Counted from the stretch's first letter, positions 1 through 7,219 are shown. The stretch: 8,581 nt of DNA from Eshraghiella sp045542375 (GCA_045542375.1 JAZQKW010000163.1:1-8581), one strand, 5' to 3'. Numbers and translations: made by a program. The notes: generated by a model not told the origin, from the sequence alone.

Positions 1-461
1 CCTGTCTGTACAGGTACTTCATCTTCTTTTGGGGCAGGAGTTGTGTCTACTGGGGTGGTTTCCACGGGCTTAGTCTCTTTCATCCATTCTTCAACTCTAA
101 TATAATCAAATTCTATTGTCCCATCATCATATGTTCCATCCTCAGACGTAACATATACCACATCACCAGCTTTAAATGAATGTTTTTCATAGTAATAGTC
201 ATAATTATGTAATTTACCGGATATTGTATCCCCTACCTTATAATGATCATCTCTTCCATGGTGCTTCGATATTTTAATTGTAAGCTCATGACCATTAATT
301 TCCAGTAATTCTCCTGTAACCGCCAATGCAGGAGGAATATAATTTGCTTGTCTGTGTCTAAAGTTATATGCCTTTATTATATCCTTTACAATAACATAGC
401 TGGAAAATATAACAGCCACAGCAATTACACTTAGTCCTATTATTTTCCATATTTTCTTCAT
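1..461 (-). CDS. Membrane-anchored extracytoplasmic protein of unknown function (C-terminus outside window)
   Basis: The frame is open from the ATG at 461 to the left edge, giving 153 complete codons without a stop. An AGGAAGGAG ribosome binding site (472-480) lies 10 nt before the ATG. The N-terminus MKKIWKIIGLSVIAVAVIF has a short basic head and a hydrophobic stretch (about residues 4-26) without an obvious signal-peptidase cleavage site, so it is probably an uncleaved membrane anchor. Residues about 45-125 alternate hydrophobic and charged positions, with two 'GD' turns (KVGDTISG, FKAGDVVYV), which suggests a small beta-barrel of the OB or SH3-like kind; this is inference. From about residue 128 the chain becomes rich in Thr, Pro and Glu (KPVETTPVDTTPAPKEDEVP), typical of an exposed linker or stalk. 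I recognise no named family. It follows gdhA but is separated from it by a terminator, so it is probably transcribed on its own. Confidence 0.8.
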   Translation of the reverse strand, partial: MKKIWKIIGLSVIAVAVIFSSYVIVKDIIKAYNFRHRQANYIPPALAVTGELLEINGHELTIKISKHHGRDDHYKVGDTISGKLHNYDYYYEKHSFKAGDVVYVTSEDGTYDDGTIEFDYIRVEEWMKETKPVETTPVDTTPAPKEDEVPVQT

Positions 462-603
462 ATTTATATATCTCCTTCCTGAAACCACACTAATATATTA
501 ACTCCTATATAATATTAAACACCTTTTTTACCTGTTTGGTTGCATAAATATTAAAATTTTCTCAATACAATAAAAAACTGATATGTTTCCTATTTTTTCA
601 ACA
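462..603. other. AT-rich intergenic region upstream of the left-edge gene
   Basis: Between the gdhA terminator and the left-edge gene lies about 140 bp of very AT-rich DNA. It must contain the promoter of the left-edge gene, but I see only weak candidates (for example a TATTAT on the minus strand near 507-513 without a good -35 box). The AGGAAGGAG ribosome binding site is at 472-480. Nothing else is supportable. Confidence 0.5.
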
Positions 604-641
604 TAAAAAAGACTGTGATCCCTTCACAAAACCACAGTCTT
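604..641 (-). terminator. Intrinsic terminator of gdhA
   Basis: A perfect 9-bp inverted repeat, AAGACTGTG (609-617) and CACAGTCTT (633-641), encloses a 15-nt loop. Read on the minus strand, the second arm runs directly into a T tract (610-604). It starts about 18 nt after the gdhA stop codon, the expected place for a Rho-independent terminator. The T tract is on the minus side only, so it serves gdhA and not a plus-strand gene. Confidence 0.88.
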
Positions 642-659
642 AATCATCAATATACTATT

Positions 660-1994
660 TTATACAATTCCCTGAGCTTTCATAGCTTCTGCTACTTTAA
701 GGAAACCTGCAATATTAGCACCTGCTACATAGTTGCCTTCCATTCCGTATTTCTTAGCAGCATCATCAAGGTTATGGAAGATATTAACCATAATTCCCTG
801 AAGCTTGCTGTCAACTTCTTCAAATGACCAGCTAAGTCTTTCTGAGTTCTGGCTCATTTCGAGAGCTGATGTAGCAACACCACCTGCATTAGAAGCCTTA
901 CCAGGGCAGAAAAGAATTCCGCTCTTCTGGAAGTATTCTGTTGCTTCAAGTGTTGTAGGCATGTTAGCACCTTCTGCTACTGCGAAACATCCGTTAGCAA
1001 CGAGTGCCTTAGCATCATCAAGGTTAAGTTCGTTCTGAGTTGCACATGGAAGTGCGATATCACACTTAACTGTCCATACGCCCTTTCCTTCATGATATTC
1101 AGCTGATGGTCTTGCAGCCGCATATTCTGTAAGTCTTGCTCTCTTAACTTCCTTAACTTCTCTTAAAAGTTCAACGTCAATTCCTTCAGGATCATATATC
1201 CAGCCTGTTGAATCTGAGCATGTTACAGGCTTAGCACCTAACTGAATTGCCTTCTGAATAGCGTAAATAGCAACATTACCTGCACCTGATACAGCTACAG
1301 TCTTGCCGGCAAGGTCCTTACCATTGCACTTTAACATTTCTTCTGTTAAATATAAAAGACCATATCCTGTTGCCTGTGTTCTTGCAAGAGAACCACCGTA
1401 TGATAATCCCTTACCTGTGAGAACACCTTCATAAATATTACGAATTCTCTTGTACTGTCCATACATATAGCCGATTTCTCTTGCACCTACACCGATGTCT
1501 CCGGCAGGAACGTCTGTATCAGCTCCGATATGTCTGTAAAGTTCTGTCATAAAGCTCTGACAGAATGCCATAATCTCTCTATCTGATTTGCCCTTAGGAT
1601 CAAAATCAGAACCACCCTTACCTCCACCGATTGGAAGTCCTGTTAATGAGTTCTTGAAAATCTGTTCAAAACCTAAGAACTTAATAATACCAAGATTAAC
1701 TGAAGGATGGAATCTTAATCCTCCCTTGTATGGTCCGATTGCACTGTTAAACTGTACTCTGTATGCGTTATTAACTCTTACCTGTCCATTGTCATCTACC
1801 CATGGTACACGGAAAAGAATACATCTTTCCGGAGTTGTAAGTCTCTCCAATAATGCATCCTTACGATATTCCTCTTCATTAGCTTCAATTACTACACGAA
1901 GTGACTCTAATACTTCTTTTACTGCCTGGTGAAATTCAGGCTGAGCAGGATTCTTAGCAACTACTTCTGCTAAAATCTCATCTACATATGACAT
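660..1994 (-). CDS. gdhA: Glutamate dehydrogenase, probably NADP-type
   Basis: Catalyses reversible reductive amination of 2-oxoglutarate with ammonium to L-glutamate in the cytoplasm, linking nitrogen assimilation to central carbon metabolism. The 444-residue length is that of the hexameric bacterial family. The substrate-binding lysines are visible at K90 (GPYKGG), K114 (FKNSLTGLPIGGGKGG) and K126, the catalytic aspartate at D166 (VPAGDIGVGAREIGYM), and the serine of GGVATSALEM at S376. The Rossmann dinucleotide loop is SGAGNVA (236-242). After the second strand comes SDSTG (260-264), as in NADP-dependent E. coli-type enzymes, so NADP(H) preference is inferred. The start at 1994 follows an AAGGAGG site (2003-2009) by 8 nt. 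An upstream in-frame ATG at 2033 would lie at the transcription start and is rejected. The gene is monocistronic by context, with its own promoter and terminator. Confidence 0.97.
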   Translation of the reverse strand: MSYVDEILAEVVAKNPAQPEFHQAVKEVLESLRVVIEANEEEYRKDALLERLTTPERCILFRVPWVDDNGQVRVNNAYRVQFNSAIGPYKGGLRFHPSVNLGIIKFLGFEQIFKNSLTGLPIGGGKGGSDFDPKGKSDREIMAFCQSFMTELYRHIGADTDVPAGDIGVGAREIGYMYGQYKRIRNIYEGVLTGKGLSYGGSLARTQATGYGLLYLTEEMLKCNGKDLAGKTVAVSGAGNVAIYAIQKAIQLGAKPVTCSDSTGWIYDPEGIDVELLREVKEVKRARLTEYAAARPSAEYHEGKGVWTVKCDIALPCATQNELNLDDAKALVANGCFAVAEGANMPTTLEATEYFQKSGILFCPGKASNAGGVATSALEMSQNSERLSWSFEEVDSKLQGIMVNIFHNLDDAAKKYGMEGNYVAGANIAGFLKVAEAMKAQGIV

Positions 1995-2038
1995 AATTGT
2001 TTCCTCCTTAAAAATGCAAATCATTTTTATCACGTACC

Positions 2039-2067
2039 ATTATAATCAAAAGATAACAATCTAACAA
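2039..2067 (-). promoter_or_regulatory. Sigma-A-type promoter of gdhA
   Basis: On the minus strand, TTGTTA (2062-2067) and a perfect TATAAT (2039-2044) are separated by exactly 17 nt. The predicted transcript start near 2032 leaves a leader of about 38 nt that contains the strong AAGGAGG ribosome binding site. The close match to consensus fits a highly expressed metabolic gene. I see no clear operator or riboswitch in the leader. Confidence 0.85.
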
Positions 2068-2084
2068 GTTTTTTTTGCCTTATA

Positions 2085-3029
2085 TTACAAAATTTTTTGT
2101 TTTACATTGTTAATAACCTTTATTTTATGCTTAGTCACATCATAATAATACAGATTATAAGATAAAATATCTTCCTTTGGAACCTGACTGTCATTCACAT
2201 CTATTATCATATTAAGCAGCCCTGACGGTTCGATATCATCTCTGTCGGGAACAAAAATAACTTCATGAATACTGCTTGGAATAATATAGAAACTTCCATG
2301 CTCCATGGCAAAATCATGCAGCAAATCTTCATATACCATACATATTGAGCCGAGTAATTTCATCTCATTAGTAAGCACATACATCGACTTTCCTTCTTCA
2401 TCAGCTCCAATCTGTCTCAGTATGCATTCCCTATCATCCTGGTCCAGTTTCTTAATATCAAGTAAATTAATTACCATATCATTTACGGACATTAATACAG
2501 GTCGTTGAACTCTTGCTGTATTATCGATGGCTGTTTTATGAAGTTCTTCTTCCGTAATCCCCCAATTTTCCAGATAAGAACTATGAATCATCGTAGATGC
2601 AAGGTCAAAATCTCCTACATTAAATGTACAATAATACACCATCGCAAGGTCATATACTTCCTTATACGGTATTTTTTTCAAAATATCCGGATTATTAACC
2701 CTATTAATCAGTCTACAGAAAATTTTATTCTTAACCTTGTCCCACTGATAAAATTCTTCCAAGTCAAACTCAAGCTTATCTCTGCTTTCCCTGTCAAGTC
2801 TGACTATACTGTCTGCTATCTCGCTAATATTCTTTCCATTCTTGTACTCCTCATAAAAATAATTCAGATATACAGATGGAGACGCATTATCACCTTCCTT
2901 TTTAATAAGAATTGCATCATGTTTTTGAGAATTATTTTTTCTTATAGAATTAATAATAACTCTCTCATTCTCCTCACATAATTTTTCAACCTCATCCCTC
3001 ACGCAATTAATAAATTCATTATATTCCAT
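2085..3029 (-). CDS. DUF5688 family protein
   Basis: A cytoplasmic protein of unknown function; from memory it resembles the DUF5688 family, frequent in Lachnospiraceae and related gut Firmicutes. Supporting motifs are SPSVYLNYFYEEYKNG (50-65), MYVLTNEMKLLGS (216-228), FYIIPSSIHEVIFVPD (247-262) and LSYNLYYYD (289-297). There is no signal peptide or membrane segment. I place the start at 3029, giving 314 residues, because AAAGGA (3036-3041) sits 6 nt before that ATG and MEYNEF is a typical family N-terminus. An ATG at 3044 would add MKGLS and has only a poor GGGG site farther away. The gene follows efp after a terminator-like hairpin and precedes gdhA, which has its own promoter, so it is probably transcribed alone. 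I found no convincing promoter for it in the AT-rich DNA at 3045-3117. No catalytic motif is evident. Confidence 0.85.
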   Translation of the reverse strand: MEYNEFINCVRDEVEKLCEENERVIINSIRKNNSQKHDAILIKKEGDNASPSVYLNYFYEEYKNGKNISEIADSIVRLDRESRDKLEFDLEEFYQWDKVKNKIFCRLINRVNNPDILKKIPYKEVYDLAMVYYCTFNVGDFDLASTMIHSSYLENWGITEEELHKTAIDNTARVQRPVLMSVNDMVINLLDIKKLDQDDRECILRQIGADEEGKSMYVLTNEMKLLGSICMVYEDLLHDFAMEHGSFYIIPSSIHEVIFVPDRDDIEPSGLLNMIIDVNDSQVPKEDILSYNLYYYDVTKHKIKVINNVKQKIL

Positions 3030-3117
3030 AGATAATCCTTTCATCTATTTCAACCCCGGCAGGCTTAGGAATATACGCTTGTAAATATTAGGAAAAATAA
3101 AATAAATAGAATAAGAT

Positions 3118-3134
3118 TTCACTTATTAAGTGAA
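3118..3134. repeat. Small inverted repeat following the efp terminator hairpin
   Basis: TTCACTTA (3118-3125) and TAAGTGAA (3127-3134) form a perfect inverted repeat around a single base. As RNA it could make a 6-bp stem with a 5-nt loop. On the minus strand it is followed by T-rich DNA (ATCTTATTCTATTTATTTT). It could be a second, weak termination element for efp or a dyad protein-binding site ahead of the DUF5688 gene; the sequence does not decide between them. Confidence 0.4.
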
Positions 3135-3141
3135 TATTATA

Positions 3142-3165
3142 CCGAGGCACTTATAAGCGCCTCGG
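3142..3165 (-). terminator. GC-rich hairpin after efp, probable terminator
   Basis: A 24-nt near-perfect palindrome, with CCGAGGC pairing to GCCTCGG and an inner extension containing one G-T pair, begins 15 nt after the efp stop codon. On the minus strand it is followed by TATAATATT, which is only moderately T-rich, so termination may be partial. A second small inverted repeat lies immediately beyond it. Confidence 0.65.
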
Positions 3166-3180
3166 CAAAGAAAAATCAGA

Positions 3181-3738
3181 TTAAACTCTTGAAAGGTACT
3201 CGCCTGTACGAGTATCAATCTTAATTCTGTCACCTAAGTTAACAAAAAGTGGAACCATAACCTGTGCACCAGTCTCAACAATTGCAGGCTTAGTAGCACC
3301 TGTAGCTGTATCACCCTTAACACCCGGTTCTGTTTCTGTAATCTCAAGTTCTGCGAACATTGGTGGCTCTACTGCGAAAATCTGGTTCTGATATGAGCTT
3401 AACTTACACATATCATTCTCCTTAACAAACTTTAATGCGTCACCAACGTTGTCTTCAGTTAACTGAATCTGTTCAAAATTCTCTGTATTCATGAAGTAGA
3501 AAAATTCTCCATCTGAGTAGAGATACTGATATTCTGACTTATCGATATGAGCGAGCTGGAATTTCTCTGTTGGTCTGAATGATTTCTCAATCACGCCACC
3601 ACTCTTAATATTCTTTAACTTAGTTCTTACGAAAGCTGCGCCCTTACCTGGCTTAACATGCTGGAATTCAATAATCTGCCAGATATTGTTATCCATTTCC
3701 AATGTTATACCGTTTTTAAAATCACCTGCTGATACCAT
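3181..3738 (-). CDS. efp: Translation elongation factor P
   Basis: EF-P binds between the ribosomal P and E sites and helps peptide-bond formation at polyproline stalls. The length of 185 residues is exactly usual. The tip loop is HVKPGKGAAF with the modifiable lysine at K32. This PGKG loop is the Bacillus subtilis-like form, where the lysine carries 5-aminopentanol, and differs from the beta-lysylated E. coli form; which modification applies here cannot be told because no modifying enzyme is in the window. The order is KOW-like domain I (1-65), OB domain II (about 67-127) and OB domain III (about 130-185), ending in the family signature region VNLGDRIKIDTRTGEYLSRV. AAGGAGG (3750-3756) precedes the ATG by a rather long 11 nt. 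The gene has its own promoter overlapping the end of the preceding GH13-like gene and a hairpin downstream. Confidence 0.97.
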   Translation of the reverse strand: MVSAGDFKNGITLEMDNNIWQIIEFQHVKPGKGAAFVRTKLKNIKSGGVIEKSFRPTEKFQLAHIDKSEYQYLYSDGEFFYFMNTENFEQIQLTEDNVGDALKFVKENDMCKLSSYQNQIFAVEPPMFAELEITETEPGVKGDTATGATKPAIVETGAQVMVPLFVNLGDRIKIDTRTGEYLSRV

Positions 3739-3771
3739 GAGTAGGTTTACCTCCTTAAATTGTCTTAGTAC

Positions 3772-3800
3772 ATTTTATAATATAATGTTACATATTTCAA
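3772..3800 (-). promoter_or_regulatory. Probable sigma-A promoter of efp, overlapping the upstream gene's stop codon
   Basis: On the minus strand, TTGAAA (3795-3800) and TAAAAT (3772-3777) are 17 nt apart. The -35 box overlaps the TGA stop codon (3797-3799) of the GH13-like gene. A shifted -10, TATAAA, would need a 15-nt spacer and is less likely. The arrangement allows efp to be transcribed independently, although I see no terminator between the two genes and read-through is possible. Confidence 0.65.
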
Positions 3801-5563
3801 CCATTTTTTTCATTTGTGAGAATAACTATGCTTCTCGGTGGAACTTTAATCGACCTGTCATCTTCGTTAATGACAGCTTCCGACTCTCCGGTGCATACAT
3901 ATATATTCCATATTTTCCCCGGAACCTTAGGTAACGCGAGGCAATGTGGTTCCCAATGAAGATTGAAACCAATGTATATATCTTCCTCATCACCGGCATA
4001 TCTGCCACAAAGCATTATTCCCATATGTCTGTTGTAATAGTCCATCTCCGGATACCATGCTTTGGTCCCGTGGAACGATATGTCAGGCAGTCCATAATAT
4101 TTATAATCATTTTGGAATAATTGTTTTTCCGTATGCAATATCTTATGAGACTTTCTAAATGATATGATTTCCTTCAGAAATTCTGTAAATTTCCTGTTAC
4201 TTCCCATTGCTGACCAGTCAGTCCACCCTGTTTCATTGTCCTGACAGTATGCATTATTATTACCATTCTGACTATTACCAAATTCATCACCGGCATAGAT
4301 AAGTGGTATGCCCTGTGCTAAAAACAGCATCATTACTGCATTCTTACGATTCTGAAGTCGCATGGAACGTATCTTTCTGCTCTTGGAAGGACCTTCTTCA
4401 CCACAGTTCCAGCTGATATTGTAATCCTTTCCATCTCTGTTGCCCTCTCCATTATCTTCGTTATGCTTTCTCTCATAACTGACAAGGTCCATAAGGGTAA
4501 AACCGTTATTATCTGCAATATAATTAATTGTATGAGCATGGGCAGGGTTACTCTTAAACTTGTCAACAAACGCTTCTAACTGGTCTTCATCGCCTTTTAA
4601 AAGCTTTCTTGCAACATTCATGAAGCCTTCATTATATTCATAGAGGTTGTCTCCCTGTGAATCCGTCTGCCAATTAGTACATATAAGCTTCATATCCTTA
4701 AGATACGGTTCATCAGCCAGACAGAATCTGACTCTCTCATCACAGATAAGATGTGCACCATCAATATGATACTCTTTCTTCCAATACTTAAGGCAGTCCA
4801 AAATAACATAGGATGAAATCTCCGGCGGAAAATAAAATTCCATAATCACTTCCATTCCATTACTATGGAATTTCTTGACCATATCCTTAAACTCTGTAGT
4901 ATAATCCTCTGCATCACCATATATTGATGTGTATGCAGCTTTTGGAACAAAATAAAGCCCTCTGTTATAGCCCCAATAACTGAATTTGAATTCAAATTCA
5001 ACAAATTCATAAGCAGGCATCAATTCAACCGCATTAATTCCAAGGCTCTTAAGATAACTAATCTTTTCCGTAATTCCTTTAAATGTCCCCGGATTCTTAC
5101 ACTTTGAAGACGGACTCATGGTAAATCCTCTTGGATGCAGTTTATATATAACCATATCCTCCGGTGGAATTCCCGGCTTCTTGTCCTTTTGCCAATTATA
5201 ATGGCGTTCCATTAATTTACCATGAATCTTAAAAAGTCCGGTCTCGTCCTTAACACCAAATTCAGGAAGCCCGGTAAGGATTGTGGCATATGGGTCTGTA
5301 ACAAGCTCTCCATCAACTTCATAAATATATGAAAAACCATCAATATTAATATCCTTAATTATTACAGAAAAGATATTACCGGTCTTATACTCGCTGCCAA
5401 GTTCTATGGTATATTCCGGCTTAATGGCACTTTCAGTAAAAATAACAAGATTAACCTTCTCCGCTTCTGATACAAAGGCAAAAGAATATCCGTTATTAAC
5501 CTTCTCTACTCCAAGCCTTATATTCTCATTTTTGAATATTTTATACTTTCTATTGGCACTCAT
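3797..5563 (-). CDS. GH13 isoamylase/GlgX-like protein lacking all catalytic residues (predicted pseudoenzyme)
   Basis: 588 residues. An N-terminal beta domain resembling a degenerate CBM48 (about 10-125) precedes a GH13 barrel. Family landmarks are present: VIYKLHPRGFT (138-148), NAVELMPAY (177-185), YWGYNRGLYF (196-205), then NGFTLMDLVSY (353-363), a GEGNRDG-containing loop (372-378) and QGIPLIYAGDEFGNSQNG (417-434), as in glycogen debranching enzymes. The active-site motifs have changed. Region I has MEFYFPP (241-247) where DVVYNH is usual. Region II is HIDGAHLIC (266-274), with Arg to H271 and nucleophile Asp to I273. Region III is LICTNW (293-298), with acid Glu to T296. Region IV is IADNNGF (349-355), with His and Asp to N352 and N353. 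The protein should therefore not hydrolyse alpha-glucans; glycan binding or regulation is inferred. The start at 5563 follows AAGGA by 8 nt; the ATG at 5569 abuts that site. It lies 21 bp after the ABC-F gene. Confidence 0.9.
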   Translation of the reverse strand: MSANRKYKIFKNENIRLGVEKVNNGYSFAFVSEAEKVNLVIFTESAIKPEYTIELGSEYKTGNIFSVIIKDINIDGFSYIYEVDGELVTDPYATILTGLPEFGVKDETGLFKIHGKLMERHYNWQKDKKPGIPPEDMVIYKLHPRGFTMSPSSKCKNPGTFKGITEKISYLKSLGINAVELMPAYEFVEFEFKFSYWGYNRGLYFVPKAAYTSIYGDAEDYTTEFKDMVKKFHSNGMEVIMEFYFPPEISSYVILDCLKYWKKEYHIDGAHLICDERVRFCLADEPYLKDMKLICTNWQTDSQGDNLYEYNEGFMNVARKLLKGDEDQLEAFVDKFKSNPAHAHTINYIADNNGFTLMDLVSYERKHNEDNGEGNRDGKDYNISWNCGEEGPSKSRKIRSMRLQNRKNAVMMLFLAQGIPLIYAGDEFGNSQNGNNNAYCQDNETGWTDWSAMGSNRKFTEFLKEIISFRKSHKILHTEKQLFQNDYKYYGLPDISFHGTKAWYPEMDYYNRHMGIMLCGRYAGDEEDIYIGFNLHWEPHCLALPKVPGKIWNIYVCTGESEAVINEDDRSIKVPPRSIVILTNEKNG

Positions 5564-5584
5564 CAGCATCTTCCTTAATTAAAA

Positions 5585-7219
5585 TTAATCTTCCTGTTCT
5601 TCGCTAAATGTTGTCAACACCTGTCTCTTACGAGCCATTTCATCACTTTCAAGGTATTCATCATATGTAGTAATCTTGTCGATTAACTGTCCATTAACAA
5701 ATTCCATAATTCTGTTAGCAGTTGTCTGTACAAACTGGTGGTCTCTGCAGGCAAATAATGCAACACCTGGGAATTTAATCATTCCGTTGTTAAGTGCTGT
5801 AATTGACTCCATATCAAGATGGTTGGTAGGCTCATCAAGAAGAAGTACATTCGCTCCCATAATCATCATCTTAGAAAGCATTACACGCACCTTCTCACCA
5901 CCGGATAATACTCTTACCTTCTTAACGCCATCATCACCTGCAAAAAGCATTCTTCCAAGGAATCCTCTTACATATGTTACATCCTTTTCCGGTGAGAACT
6001 GCATAAGCCAGTCTACTATAATATCATCACAGTCAAAATCCTTGGTATTATCCTTAGGGAAATATGCCTGTGAAGTTGTAATACCCCACTTATATGAACC
6101 TGAATCCGGCTCAAGTTCTCCTGCGAGTATCTTAAATAATGTTGTCTTGGCAAGCTCATCTGAACCTACGAACGCAACCTTATCATCTTTATTAATAATA
6201 AATGATACATTGTCAAGAACCTTAACTCCGTCAACGGTCTTAGTAAGATTCTCAACTGTAAGTACTTCGTTACCGATTTCTCTCTGTGGTCTGAAATCAA
6301 TATATGGATATTTACGGCTTGATGGTCTGATATCATCAAGTTCGATTTTCTCCAAAGCTCTCTTTCTTGAAGTAGCCTGCTTAGACTTAGAAGCATTAGC
6401 AGAGAATCTCTGAATGAATTCCTGTAATTCCTTAATCTTCTCTTCTTTCTTCTTATTAGCTTCCTTCATCTGTTTAATCATTAACTGGCTTGACTCATAC
6501 CAGAAATCATAATTACCTGCATAAAGCTGTATTTTGGCATAATCAATATCCGCAATCTGAGTACATACCTTATTAAGGAAGTATCTGTCATGGGATACAA
6601 CGATTACTGTATTCTCAAAATTAATAAGGAATTCTTCAAGCCATGCAATAGCATCCAAATCAAGATGGTTGGTAGGCTCGTCAAGAAGAAGTATATCCGG
6701 ATTACCAAACAGTGCCTTTGCAAGAAGAACCTTAACCTTCTGATTACCATTAAGCTCTGACATAAGCTTATAATGAAGGTCTGATTCTACTCCAAGTCCG
6801 TTAAGGAGCATTGCTGCATCAGATTCTGCTTCCCATCCGTTCATCTCAGCAAATTCGCCTTCAAGTTCACTTGCCTTAATTCCATCCTCTTCCGTGAAAT
6901 CTTCCTTAGCATAGATTGCATCCTTTTCCTTCATAATCTGGTACAATCTTGCATTACCCATAATTACTGTATCAAGTACCATATATTCATCATACTTGAA
7001 GTGATCCTGTTCAAGAACTGATAATCTTTCTCCAGGTGACATTGTAACATCACCCTTACTTGGTTCAAGGGCACCTGAGAGAATCTTCAAAAATGTTGAC
7101 TTACCGGCACCATTAGCACCAATAAGACCATAACAGTTACCCGGAGTAAACTTAATGTTAACATCCTCAAATAAAGCTTTCTTACCAATTCTTAAAGTTA
7201 CATTATTTGCACTTATCAT
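5585..7219 (-). CDS. ykpA: ABC-F family ATPase, YkpA/YbiT type
   Basis: A soluble protein with two ATPase domains and no membrane segments. ABC-F proteins act on ribosomes through the linker between the domains, generally in elongation or antibiotic protection; the exact role of the YkpA branch is not settled. 544 residues. Domain 1: Walker A GANGAGKST (34-42), signature LNGNQK (156-161), Walker B ILLLDEPTNHLD (176-187), H-loop SHDRYF (209-214). Charged helical linker: about 240-305, including FSANASKSKQATSRKR, a hallmark of this subfamily. Domain 2: aberrant Walker A GSDELAKTT (352-360), canonical signature LSGGEK (438-443), Walker B VLLLDEPTNHLD (458-469), H-loop CRDHQF (491-496) with Arg at 492. 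The start at 7219 has GAAAGG (7229-7234) 9 nt upstream and gives the standard MISANNVTL N-terminus; a 12-residue in-frame extension to 7255 lacks such a site. It is first in a likely operon with the GH13-like gene. Confidence 0.94.
   Translation of the reverse strand: MISANNVTLRIGKKALFEDVNIKFTPGNCYGLIGANGAGKSTFLKILSGALEPSKGDVTMSPGERLSVLEQDHFKYDEYMVLDTVIMGNARLYQIMKEKDAIYAKEDFTEEDGIKASELEGEFAEMNGWEAESDAAMLLNGLGVESDLHYKLMSELNGNQKVKVLLAKALFGNPDILLLDEPTNHLDLDAIAWLEEFLINFENTVIVVSHDRYFLNKVCTQIADIDYAKIQLYAGNYDFWYESSQLMIKQMKEANKKKEEKIKELQEFIQRFSANASKSKQATSRKRALEKIELDDIRPSSRKYPYIDFRPQREIGNEVLTVENLTKTVDGVKVLDNVSFIINKDDKVAFVGSDELAKTTLFKILAGELEPDSGSYKWGITTSQAYFPKDNTKDFDCDDIIVDWLMQFSPEKDVTYVRGFLGRMLFAGDDGVKKVRVLSGGEKVRVMLSKMMIMGANVLLLDEPTNHLDMESITALNNGMIKFPGVALFACRDHQFVQTTANRIMEFVNGQLIDKITTYDEYLESDEMARKRQVLTTFSEEQED

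Noticed and set aside
1588..1932. Plus-strand open frame opposite gdhA
   Set aside because: Antisense to the conserved core of glutamate dehydrogenase; composition and lack of homology mark it as a shadow.
1995..2033. 13-residue N-terminal extension of gdhA from an ATG at 2033
   Set aside because: That ATG lies at the predicted transcription start, while the ATG at 1994 has a strong AAGGAGG site at 8 nt and gives the standard family N-terminus.
2505..2981. Plus-strand open frame of 158 codons opposite the DUF5688 gene
   Set aside because: Antisense shadow rich in Ile, Phe and Asn; no ribosome binding site or recognisable domain, and the minus-strand frame matches a known family.
3686..3934. 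Plus-strand small open frame across the efp promoter
   Set aside because: Overlaps the efp start, its promoter and the end of the GH13-like gene on the other strand; no ribosome binding site or family features.
3797..5563. Annotation of the GH13-like gene as an active glycogen debranching enzyme or pullulanase
   Set aside because: All three catalytic acids and their partners are absent from the four conserved regions, so the usual activity cannot be assigned.
5676..6413. Plus-strand open frame of 245 codons opposite the ABC-F gene
   Set aside because: It lies wholly antisense to an unmistakable conserved gene, has a Ser/Thr/Leu-rich composition typical of antisense shadows and no family resemblance.
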